DNA of 64,000 bases from Bacteroidota bacterium (GCA_026391805.1 JAPLDJ010000016.1:186001-250000), one strand, 5' to 3'. Positions 41,685 through 51,435 are shown, counted from the first letter of the stretch. The notes: generated by a model from the sequence alone, not told the origin. Made by a program: numbers and translations.

Positions 41685-43532
41685 CTAGTCATTTTTAGAA
41701 AAATATGGAAGAGCATAAACCTGGATCGTGTTTGGTAGTTCCGGTCGGTCATCGAATTCAATGCATTTCCCTGTTCCCGGATCCGATTTCTTACAGTTCC
41801 TTCCGATTACCAGCAGTGAAGTTTTTCCCGGTTCAATAAAACAGCCGGGAATGATCCTTAAGATCTCAAAATACTTCGGGTTATGATCTTTTTCATATCC
41901 TTTGAAATCAACATTTCCGTGGATACAGTATCCTGAATTTTCAAATGAGAGCAGCTTCAGGTCAAAGCGCCAGTCGCGGTTGTACTTCAGGAACAGTCCG
42001 GGCATGCCGAAATTTCCGGTGAGGATCTGATCGCCCGGATTGAGTACATCCGGTCCGGGAAGCGTATCATGGAGTTTTTGCTTATACCGGAAAAGCCGTT
42101 TAAACTGGCCTGTCACAGGATCCAGCACGTGCAGTGAATACTTTACCGAAGCATGATCCTGTGTTTCCATAATGGCCAGAATCGTTTCTTCCCATGACGG
42201 CAGCGGTCTGAATTCACCTGCGAAGAAAGAAATCCTGCCTCCCTCATCCATCCATTCCGTTACCGTATGAGCTTCTGCACTGCTTACCTGTTCCCATCCG
42301 GCTTCCGAAAATTTAAACAGGTGCCAGGTTCCGTCAGCTTCAGCGGCAAAAAGTTCAGAGATGTCATCACCGTTGATATCCGGCGCAAGGAATTGGAATT
42401 TCTTAAGATCCGCGACAGGGAACGGCATCGCCGTTTTCCGGATCGGTCTCATTAAAATTTCTTTACCCGCAACATTTTTACTGAATCCGGCCAGCAGGAT
42501 CTCTTTCTCCTTAATAAAGATCAATTCCGAAGCAGAGCGACTGGAAAATCTGCCGGCAAGTATTACCGGTGAATCCATGAAAGGCTGAATCGAGGGATCA
42601 ACATTGACGCTAATCATTGAAAACGCTTTTTTCTCCCTGCTGTAAACGAATAGTTCCGGTTTTTTGCCAGGATTGAGCACCAGCAGCTGATCCAGCCCGG
42701 AATTATCCCCGGTGAAATTGCGGGTAAAGAGCCTGTCGTCGGGAGAGATCAGTCCCTGCTTTTGTTTACCGTCATCAACAAGAAAAGCTGAACTGTGATT
42801 CCCGATCTCCTGCTTTTCAGCCATGATAAACGGGAACGGAGGAGTGTTCAGTTTCGCCGTAAACGGCTTTTGAAGCGTCATATCCACATAGGTTGTATCT
42901 CCTTTCCGTTCGGGCGACGTTCCGAAGACCATGTAAAAGTCATCGACAAGGATATCGGCCTTGCTGTTGTTCCAGTAGAAAAGCTGGAGGCGGTAGTCAG
43001 CATTTATCTCTTTATCTGCAAGGTCGAAGAATCCGCTCACCTTGAACCATTTTCCCATCGGAAGCCGCGTGCCTTCAACGATCACCTTTTTCCAGATCAC
43101 ATTCACGCCAAGCTTGTTCGAGATCCCAAGGATAAGGTCAGAGGTGATGTCAGCCTTTGTCGGAAAGATATAGACCCATGCGCTGACGCCAATGGCTTTC
43201 AGTTCACCGGGGCCTGTTTCGGAAACTTTCCGTTCAATGGCAGGGCTGTAACTGTTTATACCAAATACCTTTGCGGAGAAGGAACCGGAATGTGCGATGC
43301 CCTTATACAACCCGGCAGGGGTTTCAGTGTTCGGAGCAGGTTCGAAATTAAAAGAAACCGAATTCGGGGACTGATCTTCCTGTTGCTGATTGACAAATTC
43401 CTTTTCATTCAGCGGAGAACGGTGAAGCAACCGGCCGACCGGAAGCCAGAGGTACCCTGCCACGATCAGAATGATCAGCAGGAGAAAAATCATCAGAACC
43501 CTGATGCGAACCGGCTTTCTGTCAGTCTCCAT
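41685..43532 (-). CDS. Single-pass membrane protein: beta-sandwich plus propeller-like region
   Basis: 615 aa from the ATG at 43532, chosen because GGAGG lies 12 bases upstream and the longer form overlaps the preceding gene by 47 bp; this start overlaps it by 11 bp. One membrane helix (residues ~11-31). Residues ~60-205 match the C-terminal module of the neighbouring GT-C proteins: FNFEP, HSGSFSAKV, YSPAIERKV, WVYIFPTK, GKWFKVSGFFDL and LQLFYWNNSKADILVDDFYMVF. Residues ~215-610 have repeated strands with FG-GAP-like acidic turns (APDINGDDISELFAAEADG), compatible with a beta-propeller. No catalytic motif. Its sandwich module without a GT-C part suggests a binding or scaffolding role for the same ligand. 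Confidence 0.7.
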   Translation of the reverse strand: METDRKPVRIRVLMIFLLLIILIVAGYLWLPVGRLLHRSPLNEKEFVNQQQEDQSPNSVSFNFEPAPNTETPAGLYKGIAHSGSFSAKVFGINSYSPAIERKVSETGPGELKAIGVSAWVYIFPTKADITSDLILGISNKLGVNVIWKKVIVEGTRLPMGKWFKVSGFFDLADKEINADYRLQLFYWNNSKADILVDDFYMVFGTSPERKGDTTYVDMTLQKPFTAKLNTPPFPFIMAEKQEIGNHSSAFLVDDGKQKQGLISPDDRLFTRNFTGDNSGLDQLLVLNPGKKPELFVYSREKKAFSMISVNVDPSIQPFMDSPVILAGRFSSRSASELIFIKEKEILLAGFSKNVAGKEILMRPIRKTAMPFPVADLKKFQFLAPDINGDDISELFAAEADGTWHLFKFSEAGWEQVSSAEAHTVTEWMDEGGRISFFAGEFRPLPSWEETILAIMETQDHASVKYSLHVLDPVTGQFKRLFRYKQKLHDTLPGPDVLNPGDQILTGNFGMPGLFLKYNRDWRFDLKLLSFENSGYCIHGNVDFKGYEKDHNPKYFEILRIIPGCFIEPGKTSLLVIGRNCKKSDPGTGKCIEFDDRPELPNTIQVYALPYFSKND

Positions 43533-45348
43533 TTTTTTCAAAAACCTCCAACTTAAAATTGTCGACATCGAAACTTTCCTTATTCCTGTTCCAGATATAG
43601 ATTTTCAGAATGTCGCTGGATTTCCTGATCTCCGGAGTAAGGTATTCAAAGCTGTATTTTTTCCATTGCATCCGGGCTGTATCAGGCTTTATTTCAGGGG
43701 CTGAATAAGCGTAGCTCTTCCCATTGTGTTCCATCGTCGTCACAAGACAGGGTCCATTTCCGGATGTAGTGGGGAAAAAAACATCGAGACTGACCACCAC
43801 CCAGATGTGGTCTTTCACTGTCAATTCACTGTATTTGAATTGCCGTGTCAATACATATTCCTGGTCTTTCCCCACACTGTAATATTTATTCCCTTCCCCA
43901 TCCTGAACAACGCCTTCCGGATTGCCCGGTTCATCAAATGCCAATTCCTGTGCAAGTACTGAATGGTAATCTGTACGGTTATCAAATGACATTTTTCCGG
44001 TAAAGTCGTGGCCGATCAGCAGGAGTTTCTTTTCTTCATCCGTTACTGAGGTCTTCAGGAACGTCGCCCAATAAAATCCTTTTGTGGTACGATAGGGATC
44101 GAGGATGTAATGTTTGAGCTGCCACCACTGGAACTGGTTCAGGAAGGTGAAGAGGATGACGATGACAATAAAAACGGATTTCATGATGATCCCTTTTTTG
44201 CCAAGGTAAACCAGGAAATATCCGAGGCTGATGGCAAGGATGGGATAGACCGTGATCAGGGGACGCATGGAAAATGCGGCTCCGTACCACCATTCGGTCC
44301 AGCTTGCGATGATGCAGAAGGCAACAAGGAAATAGCCGAAAAGGCTGAGGAAGATCTTCCTGTTATTCCTGAAAAGAAAATAAAAGCCAATCAGTGAAAA
44401 TGCCATCACGGGCGTATAGATCAGCCAGCCTTTACGGTAGCTGATAAGGACATCCAAAATGTGGGGCGATGAAAGATCCAGGCCGATGCCGGGATTCTTG
44501 TAGCTGTCGTAAATGAACGATCCTGTTTTTATCCGCCAGTAAAGCAATTGCGGAAGAACAATGATAAAGCAAAGGATCAACGTGATCACAATCTGTTTCC
44601 AATTGGTTCTGATCAGCCGGATCTTTTCTTTCAGGCTTTCACGGGAGCTGATGTTCCAGAGCAGCGGGATCAGCACGATGAGGATCTCGCTGGGTTTCAC
44701 CAGCGCCATCAGGATGATCCCGGCGCCAACGGCAAGCAGGTATTTCAGCTTCTGTACTTCGTGCCAGCGGATCGTGTACCAGATAATAATGTTGACCAGC
44801 ATGAACAGCACATTCACCGTCTCAAGGTCCTTCAGGGTAAGGTGATGGATGTAGTTTGTGCTGAAGACGATGATCAGCATGACCAGGGCCGTGACCCGTT
44901 CGGAGAAGAAGCGTTTCAGGTTTTTTCTCAGGAAGATGAGGCCGATCAGGGTGTAGATGATCGCGCCAATGACCATTGCATACTGGTAGGGCAGCGTGAA
45001 CCCGTCCGCGGGGATCTTCAGCAGGAAAGCGAAAAAATGTCCCGCAAAGAAAAAGGGAAGATAGAGCAACGCCATCCCGAAAAGGAAAAAGTAGAGCGGC
45101 TTTCCGTCGTCTGTTTCGGAGACCTGGTAAAGGGTTCCGCTCAGGTTCCGTTCATCGTTGATCTTCCGGATCCAGTCGGTTTTGTCGAGCATCGGGTCAT
45201 GATAAATAAACGTTGCCGGAAGCGGCAGATAGTACCCGAGCACATCCCATGAAATTTCTTTTTCATTTACGTTGGTGATCCGGTAGAGGGAAAGGATGAG
45301 CCCGGTGGCCAGGAGCACGAATAGTGAAAGGTTCTTTGAGAATTTCAT
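43522..45348 (-). CDS. GT-C-type membrane glycosyltransferase with C-terminal beta-sandwich
   Basis: 608 aa with about 11-12 membrane helices (residues ~5-430). The first periplasmic loop has WDVLGYYLPLPATFIYHDP, where the Asp could be the catalytic base of a GT-C enzyme; later motifs ISYRKGWLIYTPV and SWTEWWYGAAFSMRP recur in the paralogs at 49678 and 57041. Residues ~460-608 form a predicted periplasmic beta-sandwich (DHIWVVVSLDVFFP, KKYSFEYLTPEI, DILKIYIWNRNKESFDVDNFKLEVF). GT-C enzymes use polyprenyl-phosphate sugars on the periplasmic side; acceptor unknown. First gene of a minus-strand trio; divergent from the next GT-C gene across a hairpin-rich gap. Confidence 0.8.
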   Translation of the reverse strand: MKFSKNLSLFVLLATGLILSLYRITNVNEKEISWDVLGYYLPLPATFIYHDPMLDKTDWIRKINDERNLSGTLYQVSETDDGKPLYFFLFGMALLYLPFFFAGHFFAFLLKIPADGFTLPYQYAMVIGAIIYTLIGLIFLRKNLKRFFSERVTALVMLIIVFSTNYIHHLTLKDLETVNVLFMLVNIIIWYTIRWHEVQKLKYLLAVGAGIILMALVKPSEILIVLIPLLWNISSRESLKEKIRLIRTNWKQIVITLILCFIIVLPQLLYWRIKTGSFIYDSYKNPGIGLDLSSPHILDVLISYRKGWLIYTPVMAFSLIGFYFLFRNNRKIFLSLFGYFLVAFCIIASWTEWWYGAAFSMRPLITVYPILAISLGYFLVYLGKKGIIMKSVFIVIVILFTFLNQFQWWQLKHYILDPYRTTKGFYWATFLKTSVTDEEKKLLLIGHDFTGKMSFDNRTDYHSVLAQELAFDEPGNPEGVVQDGEGNKYYSVGKDQEYVLTRQFKYSELTVKDHIWVVVSLDVFFPTTSGNGPCLVTTMEHNGKSYAYSAPEIKPDTARMQWKKYSFEYLTPEIRKSSDILKIYIWNRNKESFDVDNFKLEVFEKNGD

Positions 45349-45391
45349 AAATCCAAAGGTAAAAAAAGATTCAACCCGGTGAGTCTTTTTA

Positions 45392-45513
45392 ATCTCTGTG
45401 TACCTCTGTGTCTACTCTGTGAACCTCCGTGTAATAAAAATTTGTTTCACAGAGAACCACAGAGTAGACACAGAGGCTCACAGAGGATTTTGCGTCTTCG
45501 CGTCTTTGCGGTG
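45392..45513. repeat. Composite inverted repeat in divergent promoter region
   Basis: CTCTGTGTACCTCTGTGTCTACTCTGTG pairs with CACAGAGAACCACAGAGTAGACACAGAG (45392-45487), followed by GCGTCTTCGCGTCTTTGCGGTGA (45491-45513), half of the family seen at 24935 and 54207. The TTTG in the latter is the -33 box of the downstream gene. Confidence 0.7.
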
Positions 45514-45536
45514 AATAAAAAGAAAGAGTACTTTTG
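45505..45536 (+). promoter_or_regulatory. Promoter TTTG-N20-TACTTTTG, leaderless start
   Basis: TTTG at 45505-45508 and TACTTTTG at 45529-45536 with a 20-bp gap. The -7 box ends 5 bases before the ATG at 45542, so the transcript should begin at or beside the start codon. The -33 box is part of a repeat unit. Confidence 0.7.
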
Positions 45537-45541
45537 TTAAG

Positions 45542-47527
45542 ATGAACAGCAGTAAAATAAGCAACAATAATTGGTCTTCAGCGGCCGGCAGGACTGAAAA
45601 ATACCTTGTCCCGTTTCTTCTGCTCTTCCTGCTGATCGTATTTCTTGTTATCTCTTTCCTGTCGGAAGGGTTTTACGGCGGTGCCGACAACATCAACCAT
45701 TATTTCATTTCGCGGTATTCATGGCAGCGTCCTGAACTTCTCTTCGACGGCTGGGGCCGGCCGCTCTATACCATTCTCAGCTCTCCCTTTGCACAGTTCG
45801 GCTTCCAGGGGATCAAAGTGTTCAATGTGATCCTGGCCGTGCTGACATTGTGGACCGGTTACCTGACCGCCCGCAAACTCAACTACGCTCCTTCACTCCT
45901 GGCCTTTGTGATGATCGGGTTCGCCCCCATTTATTTCATTATGATCTTTACAGGGCTGACGGAGATCCTGGCCGGTTTTGTCCTGATCCTTGCAGTATAT
46001 TTGTTCTTCCGCGAAAAATACATCGCTTCTGCGGTAGTGCTCTCCTTTATCTATTTTGCACGCAGCGAAGCGATGATCTTCTATCCGATATTTCTCGCAG
46101 CATATGTGTTTAAAAAGCAGTACAAAGCAATTCCGTTTCTGCTCGTTGGTGTTTTGTTCTTTACTGTCATCGGCGGGTGGTTCTTCAACGACTACCTCTG
46201 GCTGATCCACAAGTTTCCTTATCCGGTCCATCACAAGATCTATAAAGAGACAGGTCCGCTGCTGCACTTTGTCAATCAGCGCGACTATATATTCGGGATC
46301 CCTTTGGAAATCCTGCTTGTGCTGGGGACAATCATTCTTTTCAGGCAACTGTTCTCAAAACAGGAACCGGTCCGGAAACAGTCATTTTATGAGCTTTTGC
46401 TGATCCTTTTGCCGTTTGCCGGGTATTTTGCCATGCATTCGGTCTTTTACTGGAAGGCGCTTGGCGGGTCGATCGGACTGATCCGCGTGATCACGGCGGT
46501 GATGCCGCTTGCGGGGCTCATCTGTCTGAAGGGATATGACTTCCTTGATCAGAAGCTGAAATCGAATCCCCGCAGGAGAAACGGAGCAATGATCCTGACC
46601 AGTGTCATCATCATCATCGTAACCTTTATCACCTATCACGTCCCGGTCAGGCTCGACGACAGCGAAAAGACGCTGAAGGCTGCCGCCGGTTGGTTCAAAA
46701 CGTCGGAATATTCGAAAAAGCTGGTCTTTTATACCGATCTGAACTTTCCGTTCTTCCTCGACATCAACCCCAACGACATCAAACGTTCGGCCCTGCTCTT
46801 CTACGCCCGTTCGATCCCGACACTGCCCGACAGCTGTGTCGTGGTCTGGGAGTCGCATTTCGGTCCGCATGAAAATGAAATACCGCTCGACACCATCCTG
46901 AATAATAAAAATTACCGGTTGCTGAAGGTCTTCAAGCCTGAAAAAGAGTTCACCACTTTGGGAGGACTGCCTTATGAAGTGAGGGTTTTTCTGAAGCTGC
47001 CTGCTGACCTGTCGGTTGATGACCTTGCCCGGACGGGATGGAAACAGCAGCAGGAAAGCGAACCCGGAAGGATCTCATTCTTCAATGATTTTGAGCAGGC
47101 TGTTTCCGGGTTTCATCCTTCAAAATTCACAACCAGCTTCAGCCATTCGGGCAGTCAATCCTTCCGGATGGATACGGCATCCCTGTACAGCCCGGCATTC
47201 GTTCTTAAATGGAAGTACCTCCTGGAAAGACCTGTGGAAACCGGGATTTGGGTTTCATATTACATTTATCCTACGGCCGCGTTTGGGAAAAATCCACCGT
47301 CGATCGTGATTTCGCTTGAGAATGGCAAGACCTCCTATTTCTTCCGTGCGAAGAACCTGAAGGAGATGAACCTTGTTACGGGCCGGTGGAACAAGGCTGA
47401 AATGGATGTACAGCTGCCCGCGGTCAATTCATTGTCGGACCTTCTTAAAATATACATCTACAATCCGTCAAAGGAGCCGTATTACATCGATGACATGAAT
47501 GTGACATTACTGCGAAAGCGAAAGTGA
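45542..47527 (+). CDS. GT-C-type membrane glycosyltransferase, GGADNINHY subgroup, with beta-sandwich
   Basis: 661 aa with about 10-11 membrane helices (residues ~20-375). The first periplasmic loop has FYGGADNINHYFISRYSWQ and GWGRPLYTILSSPFAQFGF; the Asp of GGAD is the likely metal or base residue by analogy with PMT/ArnT loops. Residues ~380-480 are a soluble stretch (FKTSEYSKKLVFYTDLNFP, WESHFGPHENEIPLD), then the C-terminal sandwich ~500-661 (FFNDFEQAVSGFHPSKFTTSFSHSG in two halves, WVSYYIYP, LLKIYIYNPSKEPYYIDDMNV). It is the tandem partner of the gene at 47707 and clearly a duplicate. Likely adds a sugar from a lipid carrier to a surface glycan or protein. Confidence 0.8.
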   Translation: MNSSKISNNNWSSAAGRTEKYLVPFLLLFLLIVFLVISFLSEGFYGGADNINHYFISRYSWQRPELLFDGWGRPLYTILSSPFAQFGFQGIKVFNVILAVLTLWTGYLTARKLNYAPSLLAFVMIGFAPIYFIMIFTGLTEILAGFVLILAVYLFFREKYIASAVVLSFIYFARSEAMIFYPIFLAAYVFKKQYKAIPFLLVGVLFFTVIGGWFFNDYLWLIHKFPYPVHHKIYKETGPLLHFVNQRDYIFGIPLEILLVLGTIILFRQLFSKQEPVRKQSFYELLLILLPFAGYFAMHSVFYWKALGGSIGLIRVITAVMPLAGLICLKGYDFLDQKLKSNPRRRNGAMILTSVIIIIVTFITYHVPVRLDDSEKTLKAAAGWFKTSEYSKKLVFYTDLNFPFFLDINPNDIKRSALLFYARSIPTLPDSCVVVWESHFGPHENEIPLDTILNNKNYRLLKVFKPEKEFTTLGGLPYEVRVFLKLPADLSVDDLARTGWKQQQESEPGRISFFNDFEQAVSGFHPSKFTTSFSHSGSQSFRMDTASLYSPAFVLKWKYLLERPVETGIWVSYYIYPTAAFGKNPPSIVISLENGKTSYFFRAKNLKEMNLVTGRWNKAEMDVQLPAVNSLSDLLKIYIYNPSKEPYYIDDMNVTLLRKRK

Positions 47528-47592
47528 ATAAACCAGAGATGCTGATCTTCATTCATAAACTTTCCCGGGGCTGACCAAAAAGTATTTTTTAT

Positions 47593-47651
47593 TCTCGCAG
47601 AGTTTCGCAGATGACTGATAACGTACAAAATAACTTTGCGTAACTCTGCGA
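47593..47651. repeat. Inverted repeat of TCTGCG-type units between tandem paralogs
   Basis: TCTCGCAGAGTTTCGCAGA pairs with TTTGCGTAACTCTGCGA across a 25-bp loop. It lies in the 180-bp gap between the two GGADNINHY genes and may end the first transcript before the second promoter. Confidence 0.65.
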
Positions 47652-47692
47652 AAAAATCATATGTTTACCTTTTTAGTCAGTCTCAGGATTAT

Positions 47693-47700
47693 TATCTTTG
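47693..47700 (+). promoter_or_regulatory. -7 element TATCTTTG, leaderless start
   Basis: TATCTTTG ends 6 bases before the ATG at 47707, again giving a leaderless transcript. It supports the ATG over the track's TTG start at 47698. Confidence 0.55.
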
Positions 47701-47706
47701 CCAGCT

Positions 47707-49671
47707 ATGGCATTCAGCAAGACTGAGAAATACCTTGTTCCGATTCTTCTGCTTTCCCTTCTGATCGTTTTCCTTACGATTGCATTTGTATCGGAAGGCT
47801 ATTACGGCGGGGCCGACAACATCAATCATTACCTGATTGCCCGCTATTCATTTCAGTATCCCGTACTTTTCTTCCACGGCTGGGGACGTCCTCTTTATAC
47901 CATCCTCAGTTCTCCCTTTGCGCAGTTCGGGTTCATGGGCATCAAGGTTTTCAATTCGCTCCTTGCTGTTCTGACGTTATGGATAGGTTACCTGACGGCT
48001 AAAAAACTGGGCTATTCTCCTCCCATCCTGATCCTGGTCATGATCGCTTTCATGCCGGTTTATTTCATCATGATCTTTACCGCACTGACGGAGATTTTAG
48101 CCGGTTTTGTTCTCATCCTTTCAGTCTATCTTTTCTTTCGCGGAAAATACATTGCTTCGGCGGTGGTGATCTCCTTCATCTATTTTGCACGTAGCGAAGC
48201 CATGATCTTTTACCCGATCTTCCTGGCTGCTTATCTTTTCAAAAAACAGTTTAAGGCGATTCCTTTCCTTTTCCTCGGAATCCTGCTTTTTACCGTCGTT
48301 GGCGGTATCTATTTCAGGGATTTCCTCTGGCTGATACACAAGTTCCCTTACCCGATCCACAGCGAAATCTATAAGGAACACGGTCCGTTGCTTCATTTCT
48401 TCACCAAGCGGGATGAACTCTTCGGCCTTCCGCTGGAGATCCTGCTCGTATTGGGGATCATCCTTATTTTCGTTCAACTGTTTTCGAAGAAGAAAGATGT
48501 CAGGAATCAACCTTTCTTCGAGCTGGTGTTGCTGCTGGCACCGTTTGCCGGTTTTTTTGCCATGCATTCGGTGCTCTACTGGAAAGCCCTCGGCGGATCG
48601 ATCGGGTACATCCGTGTGATCACGACCGTAATCCCGCTTGCATCCCTGATCTGCCTTAAAGGCTATGACCTGATCGACCAGCAGCTAAAAAAGATACCTT
48701 TTATCCGGTATATTTTTATGGCGCTGATCAGTTGCTGGATCATTTCCGTTGCCCTGAAAACTTACGTCGTCCCGGTACAGTTGAGCGAGGACGAAAAGAT
48801 CATTAAAAATGTTGCAGGATGGTTTAAAAATTCGGAATATGCCAACCACCTGGTTTATTATACTGATCCGAATTTTGCCTTCTATGCGGACCTGGATCCA
48901 TACGACGAATCACGCGATGTACCGATCTTCCACGCTGCGAACCTTCATAATGTACCCGACAGTGCAATCCTGGTGTGGGATTCCCATTTCGGACCGAATG
49001 AAAATGCGATCCCGCGGGATTCCGTTATTCACAATCCGCGCTACAGGATACTGAAAGTCCTCACGCCCTTCAAGGAAAAGATTACCCTGGGCGGATATCC
49101 CTACGAGGTGCTTGTCCTGTTACGACTGCCGGCCGGGCAATTGTTCGATAACCAGGAATTCCTCAAGAATCTGAAAGAAAGGGATGATCTGTCCTGGAAA
49201 GAAATCAAATCGTTCAGCAACGATTTTGAAACTCCGCTCCAGGGTATGAATTCTTCGAAGCTCACGACAGAGACCGCGCATTCCGGGAAGAGTTCGTACC
49301 GGATGGACGAAGCAACAGAATTCAGTCCCGGTTTTCTCATTCAATGCAGCGAACTGAAGAAAAATCAAGGGGCATTAAAGGTCAGGGTGTCCTTATTTAT
49401 TCTTACCCCTACCTTAATAGATACCGACCAGCCTTCCCTGATTGTTTCACTGGACGATAAAAAAACATCCTACGATTATAACTTTAAAAGTCTTCGCCTG
49501 ATGAATCTTTCAGTAAACCAGTGGACACAGGTTGAATATGAAGTGAACCTTGTGCCGGTCCATGCAGGAACCGACATGCTCAAGGTTTATATTTACAACC
49601 CCGGGAAGAATCTCTTTTTTATTGATGACCTGAAGGTTGATGTACTTGGAAATATTGTTAATCTGAAATAA
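47707..49671 (+). CDS. GT-C-type membrane glycosyltransferase, GGADNINHY subgroup, second copy
   Basis: 654 aa from the ATG at 47707. The same plan as its neighbour: YYGGADNINHYLIARYSFQ, GWGRPLYTILSSPFAQFGF, FIYFARSEAMIFYPIFLAAY and HSVLYWKALGGSIGYIRVIT in the membrane part, the soluble DPNFAFYADLDPYDES and WDSHFGPNENAIP region, and a C-terminal sandwich (SFSNDFETPLQGMNSSKLTTE, SLFILTPTL, MLKVYIYNPGKNLFFIDDLKV). Divergence from the first copy is highest in the soluble regions, suggesting different acceptors. It heads a plus-strand operon with the next five genes. Confidence 0.8.
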   Translation: MAFSKTEKYLVPILLLSLLIVFLTIAFVSEGYYGGADNINHYLIARYSFQYPVLFFHGWGRPLYTILSSPFAQFGFMGIKVFNSLLAVLTLWIGYLTAKKLGYSPPILILVMIAFMPVYFIMIFTALTEILAGFVLILSVYLFFRGKYIASAVVISFIYFARSEAMIFYPIFLAAYLFKKQFKAIPFLFLGILLFTVVGGIYFRDFLWLIHKFPYPIHSEIYKEHGPLLHFFTKRDELFGLPLEILLVLGIILIFVQLFSKKKDVRNQPFFELVLLLAPFAGFFAMHSVLYWKALGGSIGYIRVITTVIPLASLICLKGYDLIDQQLKKIPFIRYIFMALISCWIISVALKTYVVPVQLSEDEKIIKNVAGWFKNSEYANHLVYYTDPNFAFYADLDPYDESRDVPIFHAANLHNVPDSAILVWDSHFGPNENAIPRDSVIHNPRYRILKVLTPFKEKITLGGYPYEVLVLLRLPAGQLFDNQEFLKNLKERDDLSWKEIKSFSNDFETPLQGMNSSKLTTETAHSGKSSYRMDEATEFSPGFLIQCSELKKNQGALKVRVSLFILTPTLIDTDQPSLIVSLDDKKTSYDYNFKSLRLMNLSVNQWTQVEYEVNLVPVHAGTDMLKVYIYNPGKNLFFIDDLKVDVLGNIVNLK

Positions 49672-49677
49672 CGCCCA

Positions 49678-51435
49678 ATGCTTATTCTGAAAAACATCCT
49701 TTTATTTCTGAAATCGATCATTCCCGAGGTTCTTATTATTGGTATTTTTATCTTCTTAATCAATAATTACATTGGAAATGAAAAGGCTACGATTAAATCG
49801 GATTCCATAGGTTATTATGATTATTTGCCTTCGATCTTCATCCATCACGATTTCGTCAGAAAAGATGTTCCCGTCAAGAATGACCATGGCATTTACAAAC
49901 GTATAAATAACATCGACTTTTATATTGATTACGATGGTTACAAGGTCAACAGATGTCCATGCGGTACGGCGGTTTTAGAGATGCCATTTTTTATCAGGGC
50001 GCTTCTGAAAACAGACCTTGAAAGAAATTTTGCGGATGGTTATCAAACTCCCTTTCATATAGCGGTATTTCACGCAGCGGTTTTTTATTTATTTCTGAGC
50101 ATCTTTTTCCTGAAAAAAATACTTAAGCTGTACGATATCAAAAAGCACATTATCATCTTATGTCAATTACTTTTAGTTCTTGCTACTTCCGTTACAAATT
50201 ATGCAAATTTTGATGCAGGATTCAGCCATGTTTACTCCTTATTTGCAATTACTGCATTCCTTTACTTTATTGCGTCATACTTTAAAAAGAGAGATTTTAA
50301 TCATTTCATTTTAGCTTGTCTTCTTTTTGGATTGATCCTCCTTCTTCGCCAGGTAAATGTTCTGATCATTTTCTTTGTTCCCTTTCTGGCCGGCTCAATA
50401 AAAAATTTCAAAGATGGAGTGATCCATCTTTTCAGGCATCCTTTCATATTCCTGTCCGGGATATTTCTGACCTCAGCAGTATTTCTCATTCAGTCTTTAT
50501 GCTATTATTTGCAGGCAGGACATTTCTACATCTACACATACCAGGGATATGGATTTAATTTTCTGGATCCCCAAATCATTAATATTCTGTTCAGTTACAG
50601 GAAAGGGCTGTTTGTATATTCTCCTGTTTTATTTCTGACCTTATCCGGCCTGGTTTATTTAGTATACCGGCGAAAGTATTATCTGGTGCTGACATGGTCT
50701 GCTTTTTTTATCTTCCTTACCTATGTTCTTTCATCCTGGTGGGTATGGTATTATGGTGCCAGCTACGGATTGAGAGCATACATTGATTACTATGCAGTTT
50801 TTTTTATCCCGTTCGCCATCATGTTGAACGAGATCCCAAGGGTACTGAAATTCATCTTCATCGGGCTTTCACTGCTAACCATCCCGCTGAACATCATCCA
50901 GACCTATCAGTATAAAAACTACATCCTTGAATGGGGCGTGATGGACAGGGTAAAGTACTGGAAAGTGTTCCTGAAGACAGACAAGAGGTATGAAGGAATA
51001 TTATGGAAGAAGCATTTTGATGACTCGCAATACCGGACCTTAAAGGAGGTTAATATTGGGAATATCAGGATTCCATCCAACAGTGAAAAAGTTTATTGTA
51101 TGCTGAGCAGTAAGGATATCCCCGGTTTCCAGGAAATCAATATGATCCAGATTCTGATCGATAATGATTTCCGGGAATCGAATGATGCGGAATTGTTTAT
51201 GACGGTCAACGAAACGGATCGTAGTCATTTTTCTTTATGGAGCAAGCGGTTTCTGATTCATTTTGCTGACGACAGTTTTAATAAATGGCAAACGGGGGTG
51301 TTCTATTTTGAATTGGATCCCATCACTGACCCGAAGGAAAAGATCTTCGAACTTGCCGTGATCAGCGGAAAGTATGCGGGTACATTAAAAAACGTGAGAT
51401 TGAGATTCATGAGTTCTGTTAAAACAAATAAATAA
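49678..51435 (+). CDS. GT-C-type membrane glycosyltransferase with C-terminal beta-sandwich
   Basis: 585 aa, about 11 membrane helices (to residue ~420), A/T-richer than the preceding genes. The N-terminal loop reads DSIGYYDYLPSIFIHHDFV, then YRKGLFVYSPV and SSWWVWYYGASYGLRAYIDYY, all aligning with the minus-strand paralog at 43522 rather than with the adjacent GGADNINHY genes. The C-terminal ~130 residues (RIPSNSEKVYCML, IQILIDNDF, WQTGVFYFELDP, KNVRLRFM) look like a shorter version of the beta-sandwich. It starts 6 bp after the preceding stop codon, so it is translated from the same message. Confidence 0.78.
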   Translation: MLILKNILLFLKSIIPEVLIIGIFIFLINNYIGNEKATIKSDSIGYYDYLPSIFIHHDFVRKDVPVKNDHGIYKRINNIDFYIDYDGYKVNRCPCGTAVLEMPFFIRALLKTDLERNFADGYQTPFHIAVFHAAVFYLFLSIFFLKKILKLYDIKKHIIILCQLLLVLATSVTNYANFDAGFSHVYSLFAITAFLYFIASYFKKRDFNHFILACLLFGLILLLRQVNVLIIFFVPFLAGSIKNFKDGVIHLFRHPFIFLSGIFLTSAVFLIQSLCYYLQAGHFYIYTYQGYGFNFLDPQIINILFSYRKGLFVYSPVLFLTLSGLVYLVYRRKYYLVLTWSAFFIFLTYVLSSWWVWYYGASYGLRAYIDYYAVFFIPFAIMLNEIPRVLKFIFIGLSLLTIPLNIIQTYQYKNYILEWGVMDRVKYWKVFLKTDKRYEGILWKKHFDDSQYRTLKEVNIGNIRIPSNSEKVYCMLSSKDIPGFQEINMIQILIDNDFRESNDAELFMTVNETDRSHFSLWSKRFLIHFADDSFNKWQTGVFYFELDPITDPKEKIFELAVISGKYAGTLKNVRLRFMSSVKTNK

